Assembly: GCA_903874895.1 (NCBI GenBank)
Contig: CAIQUG010000135.1
Location: 1-40,014, forward strand
Direction of reading: 5' to 3'
DNA from: an uncultured Caulobacterales bacterium
Lineage (GTDB): Bacteria > Pseudomonadota > Alphaproteobacteria > Caulobacterales > Caulobacteraceae
Length of the DNA: 40,014 nucleotides
Positions within the stretch are counted from its first letter, which is position 1; the number at the start of each line of letters is the position of its first letter. The notes below the pieces were generated by a model. The model worked only from the letters and a program-made list of their open reading frames with translations. It was not told the origin of the DNA and searched no databases. Both the position numbers and the translations under genes were made by a program. Shown here in pieces: positions 34,926-40,014 of the stretch.

Positions 34926-36620
34926 ATGAGCATCAAATCCGACACCCTCGCCCAGCAACGGCAGACCGGTGGCCTGGTGGTGGCCGGTTGCAGCGCCCTT
35001 CTGACCCTCGCCTCCGGGATCGCCTGGCTGACCTTCGGCCAGGGGGTCATCGCCACGGGCATCGCGGTCCTGCTCACCGTCGGGCTCGGCATCCTCTCCC
35101 GCCAGACGGGCGAGAGCGCGGTGGCGCGGATGGCCCAGGGCGTGGGTCTGATGGCGCAGGTCTCCCTGCTGGTGGCCATCTGCAACGGCCACCTGTGGCA
35201 GATCGACATGCACATGGCCTATTTCGCGGCCCTGGCCGTGCTGGCCATCTTCGCCGACTGGCCGGTGATCCTGGTGGCCGCGGCCACCGTGGCCCTGCAC
35301 CACCTCACCCTCAGCTTCCTGCTGCCGGCCCTGGTGTTCAACGGCGGCGGCGGCATCGGCCGGGTGCTGGTCCATGCGGTGATCCTGATCGCCGAAGCCG
35401 CCACGCTGATGTGGACGGCCCTGTCCAGTGTCCGCATGCTGGACAGCCTCGAGGATGCCCGGATCGCCAGTGAGCGCGCCAGTGAGGCGGTCCTGGCCGC
35501 AGAGGCGGAAAAGCGGGAGGTCTTCGCCCAGGAAGAGCGTCGCTCCGGCGAGCGCCGCCAGCACGAGATCGACGCCAAGGCGCAGATGGCCGCCATGGTC
35601 GACCAGATCGCCCAGGCGCTCAGCCGTCTGGCGGCGGGAGACCTGACCTGCCGGATCCGGGAGCCCTTCACCGACGAATTCGAGACGATCCGCGAGGACT
35701 TCAACCTCGCCATGGAAAAGCTCGGCCAGACCATGAGCGGCGTGGTGGGTCAGGCCCAGGACATCCGTCACGGTGCCGACGAGATGAGCCAGGCCGCCGA
35801 CGACCTGTCCATGCGGACAGAGCGCCAGGCCGCCAGCCTGAACCAGACCTCCACCGCCCTGCAGGAGGTGACCATCACCGTCCGCTCCACCGCCGAGACG
35901 GCACAGCAGGCGGCCCGGCTCGTCACCGACGCGCGGGAGCAGGCGGATCGCTCCGGCGTGGTGGTGACCGACGCCATCAGCGCCGTGGGCGGGATCGAGC
36001 AGTCGGCCCACAAGATCAGCCAGATCATCGGCGTGATCGACGAGATCGCCTTCCAGACCAACCTGCTGGCCCTGAACGCCGGGGTCGAGGCGGCGCGGGC
36101 GGGGGATGCCGGTCGCGGTTTCGCCGTGGTGGCCATGGAGGTCCGGGCCCTGGCCCAGCGCTCCGCCGACGCCGCCAAGGAGATCAAGGCCCTCATCGCC
36201 GAATCGGCCACCCAGGTGGAGCAGGGGGTCGACCTCGTCGGTCGGACGGGCAAGGCGCTGAGCGGGATCGTCGAGAAGGTGGTGCAGGTGGCCGATCTGG
36301 TCGGACGCATCGCGGCCACGGCCCAGGAGCAGGCCGCGGGCCTGAACCAGGTCACGGCGGCCGTGCGGGAGATGGATGATGTCACCCAGCAGAACGCCGC
36401 CATGGTGGAGGAAACCACCGCCGCCAGTCACCGCCTGACCCGGGAAGCGGAGTCCCTGAGCCAGATCGTGTCCCAGTTCGCCGTGGACGGGGCGCCGCCG
36501 GTGGCGACACCGGCACCAAGGCCCCGCCGCGCAGCCGCATCCGTCGCGGCCCGTCCCCGTCCCACCGCCGACGCCCGCGCCCTGCAGACCCGGGTGGCCG
36601 AGACCTGGGACGAATTCTGA
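34926..36620 (+). CDS. Methyl-accepting chemotaxis protein with a multi-helix membrane sensor domain
   Basis: A 564-residue chemoreceptor. Instead of two helices flanking a periplasmic domain, the N-terminus (about 15-165) has five or six consecutive membrane helices with very short loops and several histidines (H89, H96, H125, H126, H150). A basic/acidic linker and HAMP-like region (about 190-270) lead to the cytoplasmic signalling domain. Its hairpin tip is intact ([21 protein letters not shown], split around 373-393), followed by [18 protein letters not shown]. Methylation helices flank it. A Pro/Ala/Arg-rich tail ends in TWDEF, resembling the NWETF-type docking site for CheR/CheB. GGAAAG precedes the ATG. 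It follows the small protein gene by one base. The ligand is unknown; the in-membrane histidines suggest a cofactor or redox input (inference). Confidence 0.9.
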   Translation: MSIKSDTLAQQRQTGGLVVAGCSALLTLASGIAWLTFGQGVIATGIAVLLTVGLGILSRQTGESAVARMAQGVGLMAQVSLLVAICNGHLWQIDMHMAYFAALAVLAIFADWPVILVAAATVALHHLTLSFLLPALVFNGGGGIGRVLVHAVILIAEAATLMWTALSSVRMLDSLEDARIASERASEAVLAAEAEKREVFAQEERRSGERRQHEIDAKAQMAAMVDQIAQALSRLAAGDLTCRIREPFTDEFETIREDFNLAMEKLGQTMSGVVGQAQDIRHGADEMSQAADDLSMRTERQAASLNQTSTALQEVTITVRSTAETAQQAARLVTDAREQADRSGVVVTDAISAVGGIEQSAHKISQIIGVIDEIAFQTNLLALNAGVEAARAGDAGRGFAVVAMEVRALAQRSADAAKEIKALIAESATQVEQGVDLVGRTGKALSGIVEKVVQVADLVGRIAATAQEQAAGLNQVTAAVREMDDVTQQNAAMVEETTAASHRLTREAESLSQIVSQFAVDGAPPVATPAPRPRRAAASVAARPRPTADARALQTRVAETWDEF

Positions 36621-36633
36621 GGAGTCTGCGCGC

Positions 36634-37317
36634 CTAGCGCCCCCCGGCGCTGGGGGGATTGCCCACCAGGCGCTCCATGGCCGCCTCGGCTGCCACGGGG
36701 TCGCGGGCGGCGATCGCTTCACCGGCGGCCCGGTGCAGGAGGATGTCGGTCATCTGCGCCTCGGGGCTCTGGCGCTCCATGGCGAAGATCCAGAAGCGGG
36801 TGGCGATGTTCTGCAGGGACACGATGAAGCGCGCCAGCATGGGATTGTGCGTGGCCCAGGCCACGGCCTTGTGGAAGTTGCGGTCCATTTCCAGCAGGGC
36901 CCGGTAGTCCCCCCGCTCCACGGCCGCCTCCGCCCCGTCGAAGGCGGCGCGGATCTCGGCAATGTCCTGGTCCGTGGCGGCCAGGGCGGCCAGGGCACCG
37001 GACCGTCCTTCCAGCAGGCGGCGGACCTCGAAGGCATGTTCGATCTCCCGCAGGTCCAGCGGGGCCACGACGGTGCCCACCCGGGCGCGGCGAACGACCA
37101 TGCCCTCCAGCGCCAGGCGGCCCAGCGCCTCGCGAAGCCCGGCAAGCCCCGCACCGTAGCGCAGCGCCAGCCGCTTTTCCTCCAGGGGTGTGGACGGGGG
37201 CAGGGCGCCCAGGATGATGTCGGACAGCAGCTGCTCGTAGATGCGGGACTTCTGCAGGTCCGGCGCCCAGTCGCGGGTGTCGGTGGGTCGATAATCGGTC
37301 AGGTCGTCATGGGCCAT
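36634..37317 (-). CDS. GntR family transcriptional regulator, FCD (FadR-like) subfamily
   Basis: A 227-residue regulator. The N-terminal winged helix starts with KSRIYEQLLSDIILGALPP and EEKRLALRYGAGLAGLREAL, then GRLALEGMVVRRARVGTVV. The recognition helix GAGLAGLREAL departs from the usual VSRTPVREAL. The C-terminal FCD effector domain has D145 and H149 (MDRNFHKAV) and H195 (LLHRAAGEAI), which normally bind a metal with a further C-terminal histidine. That position appears to be Leu here (AAMERLVG), so metal binding may be altered. Such proteins respond to carboxylic acids. The ATG at 37317 has AGGTG 6 bases upstream; the GTG at 37326 is less likely. It converges on the chemoreceptor gene and follows the cysteine-cluster gene on the same strand. 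The target is unknown. Confidence 0.88.
   Translation of the reverse strand: MAHDDLTDYRPTDTRDWAPDLQKSRIYEQLLSDIILGALPPSTPLEEKRLALRYGAGLAGLREALGRLALEGMVVRRARVGTVVAPLDLREIEHAFEVRRLLEGRSGALAALAATDQDIAEIRAAFDGAEAAVERGDYRALLEMDRNFHKAVAWATHNPMLARFIVSLQNIATRFWIFAMERQSPEAQMTDILLHRAAGEAIAARDPVAAEAAMERLVGNPPSAGGR
36636..36657. terminator. Possible hairpin at the convergent chemoreceptor/gntR end
   Basis: AGCGCC-CCCC-GGCGCT, with an alternative CCCCCC/GGGGGG pairing, at the 3' end of the gntR gene just after the chemoreceptor stop. It is not followed by a clear T-tract, so a terminator role is uncertain. Confidence 0.3.
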
Positions 37318-37348
37318 GGGGAACACCTAGCATGCCGCCGCAGGGGCG

Positions 37349-37834
37349 TCAGGCGCCCGGTTCCTCGTCCAAGGCCAGATCCGGGTCATGCAGGAACTCC
37401 GGGGCGGGGAAGTCGATGGCATCCTCCACCTCCGCCAGGATCGACTCCGAGAAGACCTGGCCGCGGACGCTGATCCCGGCACGCTCCACGCTCTTCGGAT
37501 CCCCGCTGATCAGGGGGTGCCAGGGGGCCAGTCCCCGGCCCTCGTGCAGGCGACGATAGGCGCATGTGGTGGGCATCCAGGTCAGATGCTCGATGGCGTC
37601 CGGCGTCAGCTTGATGCAGTCCGGCACGAACTCCCGGCGCGCCGTGTAGTTGGAGCAGCGGCATGCATCGGCGTCGAACAGGCGACAGGCGGCCCGGGTG
37701 GGGACGACCTCGCCCGTCTCCTCGTCCTCGAAGCGCACGACGCAGCAGCGGCCGCAGCCGTCGCACAGGCTCTCCCACTCCGCATCGGACATGGATTCAA
37801 GGGATTTGGTTTCCCAGAAGGGCTTATCGCTCAT
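37349..37834 (-). CDS. YcgN/YkgJ-type cysteine cluster protein (UPF0260)
   Basis: A 161-residue soluble protein of the UPF0260/YcgN type. It opens with PFWETKSLESMSDAEWESLC and the cysteine cluster CDGCGRCC (C24, C27, C30, C31). Further cysteines follow in TRAACRLFDADACRCSNY (C50, C58, C60) and in PDCIKL and TTCAYRRL (C73, C91). HPLISGDPKSVERAGISVRG is a highly conserved stretch in this family. The cluster suggests iron or zinc binding; the biochemical role is not established as far as I know. It is divergent from the penicillin-binding protein gene with only about 40 bases between them. The gntR gene follows it on the same strand. Confidence 0.9.
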   Translation of the reverse strand: MSDKPFWETKSLESMSDAEWESLCDGCGRCCVVRFEDEETGEVVPTRAACRLFDADACRCSNYTARREFVPDCIKLTPDAIEHLTWMPTTCAYRRLHEGRGLAPWHPLISGDPKSVERAGISVRGQVFSESILAEVEDAIDFPAPEFLHDPDLALDEEPGA

Positions 37835-37876
37835 GCTAAACGCCCGTAGAGTATTCTGACGTCGACCGCCACACTG

Positions 37877-39919
37877 TTGACGCCCGTCCTTATCGCAGAG
37901 CCGCCGCGACCCGTGACCTACTGGACGCCCGATCCCCCTCCCGCCGACCAGCCGTCCGGATCGATCCGCGCGGATCTCGCCCATGCCCGGGCGGTCCGGC
38001 GGCAGACCCTCCTTCGGGGCCTGGGAGTCGGTGCCATTGGCGGCGCATTGGCGGCGCTGCTGATCGGCCTGTGGATCTGGCGGATCGCCTTTGCCGAACT
38101 GCCGCCGATCCCGGGCAAGCAGGCGCTCTGGTCCATGAACCGGCCGCCGGGGATCACCTTCCTTGACCGCAATGGACAGGTGCTGGGCCAGAGGGGCTTC
38201 CGCCACGGTCCACCCATCGGCCTGGACCAGCTGTCCGCCTACGTGCCCAAGGCCTTCCTCGCCGCAGAGGACCGGCGCTTCTACCATCACCCAGGGGTCG
38301 ATCTGGTGGGCGTGGCCCGGGCGGCGCGGGCGGATCTGACGGCCCACCGGGTGGTGCAGGGGGGCTCGACCATTACCCAGCAGGTGGCCCGGGGGATCTT
38401 CCTGTCTCCCGACCAGACCTTGACCCGAAAGCTGCAGGAAGCCGCCCTGTCCCTGCGGATCGAGGCCATGCTGAGCAAGGACGAGATCCTCACCCTGTAT
38501 CTCAACCGGACCTATTTCGGCGGCGGGGCCTATGGGGTGGAGGCCGCCAGCCGCGTCTGGTTCGGCAAGTCCGCGACGGCCCTCGACCTGTCGGAGGCGG
38601 CCCTGCTGGCGTCCCTGCCCAAGGCCCCCACGCGGCTTGATCCCGGTAACAACCTGCGCGCAGCCATGCGCCGCAGTCATCATGTGCTGGACCGGATGGT
38701 GGCCGAGCGCTGGATCACCGACGCCCAGCGGCGGGATGCGCTGGCCCATCCGCCGGTGCTGGCCCCCGAGCCGGTCGGGGAGGGGGATTATGGATATGTC
38801 TTCGACATGGCGGGGGCCGAGGCCCGCCGCCTGGCCAACGGCGCGGCCCCGGACCTGGTCGTACGGCTGACCATCGATCCCCGCCTGCAGCAGGAGGCGA
38901 CGAGGGCGCTCCGGGCCGGGGTGGCCGCCGCCCGGTCGCGGGGCGCCACCGAGGGCGCGCTGGTGGCGCTCGGGCCGGACGGGGAGATGCTGGCCGTGGT
39001 CGGCGGTCTGGATCACCGGGACTCCGCCTTCAACCGCGCCACCCAGGCCAAGCGCCAGCCCGGCTCGGCCTTCAAGCCCATCGTCTACGCCACGGCCTTC
39101 GCCGCCGGCATGATCCCCGAGGATGTCCGGCCGGATGCCCCGGTGAAGTATGGCGACTATGCTCCGGAGAATTCCGACGGGACCTATCGGGGCAATATCA
39201 GCCTGACCGAGGCCGTGGTCCGCTCCGTCAACACCGTCGCGGTCCGGGTGGCGCACGAGGTGGGGCCGGCCAGGATCGGCGTGCTGGCCCGGCAGTTCGG
39301 GGTTTCAGGCATTCCCCCTGACCCGGCCCTGCCCATCGCGCTGGGGGCCTACGAGGTGACGCTGGCGGAGCTGACCGGGGCCTATCAGGTGTTCCAGTCC
39401 GGCGGGCGGGCAGTCCGGCCCTTCCTGATCCATCAGGTGGCCAATGCCCGGGGGGATGTGCTCTGGCACCGCAATCCGGCCCTGCCACCGGTGATCTATG
39501 ACAACGGCCATGCGGCCCAGATGGTGCGGGTGCTGCAGCAGGTGATCGACAGCCCCTATGGCACCGGTCGCCGGGCCCGCCTCGACCGGCCGGCGGCGGG
39601 CAAGACCGGCACCAGCCAGAACAACCGCGACGCCTGGTTCATCGGTTTCACGCCGGACCTGGTCTGCGGCGTGTGGGTGGGGGACGACCATGGCCAGCCG
39701 ATGAAGGGCATGACCGGCGGTGAGACCCCGGCCCTGATCTGGCGGGACTTCATGCTGGTGGCGCACCGGGGACTGGCCCCCCGCCCCTTCACCGAGTCCG
39801 CGGAAGCCGATCCCCGGGACCGGTTCTATCGCACCCTTGCCCGGGACTTCGAAGCGGCCCAGCAGCCCGAACTGGCCCTGCCCGCGGCCCCGGACGGAGC
39901 GGCGGCGGAGACGGAGTGA
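37877..39919 (+). CDS. Class A penicillin-binding protein (bifunctional transglycosylase/transpeptidase, PBP1-type)
   Basis: A 680-residue peptidoglycan synthase anchored by one membrane helix (about 47-72). The glycosyltransferase (GT51) domain has the catalytic E131 in AAEDRRFYHHPG, QGGSTITQQVARG, and KDEILTLYLNRTYFGGGAYG. The transpeptidase domain has the active-site S397 and K400 (SAFK), S450-V-N452 and the KTG triad at 576-578. It polymerises and crosslinks glycan strands on the periplasmic side. No large extra domains are present. The start is uncertain: TTG at 37877 gives the longest product, GTG at 37913 is an alternative, and neither has a clear ribosome binding site. TATTCT at 37852-37857 could be a -10 element. 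It converges with dapB across a 23-base gap. Confidence 0.92.
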   Translation: MTPVLIAEPPRPVTYWTPDPPPADQPSGSIRADLAHARAVRRQTLLRGLGVGAIGGALAALLIGLWIWRIAFAELPPIPGKQALWSMNRPPGITFLDRNGQVLGQRGFRHGPPIGLDQLSAYVPKAFLAAEDRRFYHHPGVDLVGVARAARADLTAHRVVQGGSTITQQVARGIFLSPDQTLTRKLQEAALSLRIEAMLSKDEILTLYLNRTYFGGGAYGVEAASRVWFGKSATALDLSEAALLASLPKAPTRLDPGNNLRAAMRRSHHVLDRMVAERWITDAQRRDALAHPPVLAPEPVGEGDYGYVFDMAGAEARRLANGAAPDLVVRLTIDPRLQQEATRALRAGVAAARSRGATEGALVALGPDGEMLAVVGGLDHRDSAFNRATQAKRQPGSAFKPIVYATAFAAGMIPEDVRPDAPVKYGDYAPENSDGTYRGNISLTEAVVRSVNTVAVRVAHEVGPARIGVLARQFGVSGIPPDPALPIALGAYEVTLAELTGAYQVFQSGGRAVRPFLIHQVANARGDVLWHRNPALPPVIYDNGHAAQMVRVLQQVIDSPYGTGRRARLDRPAAGKTGTSQNNRDAWFIGFTPDLVCGVWVGDDHGQPMKGMTGGETPALIWRDFMLVAHRGLAPRPFTESAEADPRDRFYRTLARDFEAAQQPELALPAAPDGAAAETE

Positions 39920-39921
39920 AG

Positions 39922-39938
39922 CTGCGTGACGGACGCAG
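39922..39938. terminator. Bidirectional terminator candidate between the PBP gene and dapB
   Basis: CTGCGT-GACGG-ACGCAG, a perfect 6-bp stem with a 5-base loop in the 23-base gap between two convergent stop codons. There is only TTCC after it on the plus strand and AAGCTT-like sequence on the other, so efficiency is unclear. Confidence 0.5.
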
Positions 39939-39942
39939 TTCC

Positions 39943-40014
39943 TCACATGCCCAGTACGTCCTGCATGTCATAGAGTCCCGGCGGTCGGCCGATGATCCAC
40001 CGGGCGGCGGCCAC
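39943..40014 (-). CDS. dapB: 4-hydroxy-tetrahydrodipicolinate reductase DapB, C-terminal end (partial)
   Basis: Only the last 23 codons and the TGA lie in the window, read on the minus strand. They encode a segment ending RPPGLYDMQDVLGM, which matches the strongly conserved C-terminus of bacterial DapB (Gly-Leu-Tyr-Asp-Met-x-Asp-Val-Leu-Gly). DapB reduces the dipicolinate precursor with NAD(P)H in lysine and meso-diaminopimelate synthesis, which also feeds peptidoglycan synthesis. In several alphaproteobacteria dapB lies close to dnaKJ, which fits. The rest of the gene is beyond the right edge. Confidence 0.85.
   Translation of the reverse strand: MAAARWIIGRPPGLYDMQDVLGM

Overview
The window is very GC-rich and almost fully coding. 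It looks like chromosomal DNA from an alphaproteobacterium, probably Caulobacterales or a close relative. This rests on the cycHJKL-type order of cytochrome c maturation genes next to a FeuPQ-like two-component system and degP, on NodT-family outer membrane factors, on alphaproteobacterial DnaK/DnaJ, and on dapB close to dnaKJ. The taxonomic call is inference. I see no rRNA, tRNA, CRISPR array, insertion sequence, integrase or phage gene.

Positions 1-14421 form an envelope and cytochrome c block: the 3' end of an OmpR-type regulator and a PhoQ-like kinase (FeuP/FeuQ-like), an unrecognised 452-residue protein, ccmI, a secreted amidohydrolase, a PhzF-like isomerase, a convergent DUF4287-like protein, then ccmE-ccmF-ccmH, a DegP/HtrA protease and a second regulator/kinase pair. 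From what I know of rhizobia, feuPQ-cycHJKL-degP-regulator-kinase is an ancestral order; here it is split by extra genes. CcmG and CcmABCD are not in the window.

Positions 14475-20507 hold a drug-efflux module: a TetR repressor divergent from a NodT-like outer membrane factor, an EmrA-like adaptor and an EmrB-like 14-helix transporter, followed by a 2-oxoglutarate/Fe(II) oxygenase. Two palindromes with the same half-site flank a plausible promoter between tetR and nodT. A 500-base gene-poor gap follows, with a 16-bp tandem repeat and a hairpin that reads best as a terminator on the minus strand.

Positions 21008-30979 hold a tightly coupled four-gene RND operon of the MdtABC/MuxABC-OpmB layout: adaptor, two different RND pumps, outer membrane factor. 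Every junction overlaps by 4 bases. Three of the four proteins carry unusual periplasmic additions. The adaptor has a long linker and a C-terminal LTxxQ (Spy/CpxP-like) helical domain, the first pump has an insert with a Cys pair, and the second has an insert of about 110 residues rich in Ala, Ser, Thr and Pro. This is the best candidate for something not well described.

Positions 31046-34413 are the heat-shock dnaK-dnaJ pair with a good sigma-32-type promoter. They are followed by a small membrane or exported protein coupled to a methyl-accepting chemotaxis protein, a GntR-family regulator, a YcgN/YkgJ-like cysteine cluster protein, a bifunctional class A penicillin-binding protein and, at the right edge, the last 23 codons of dapB on the minus strand.
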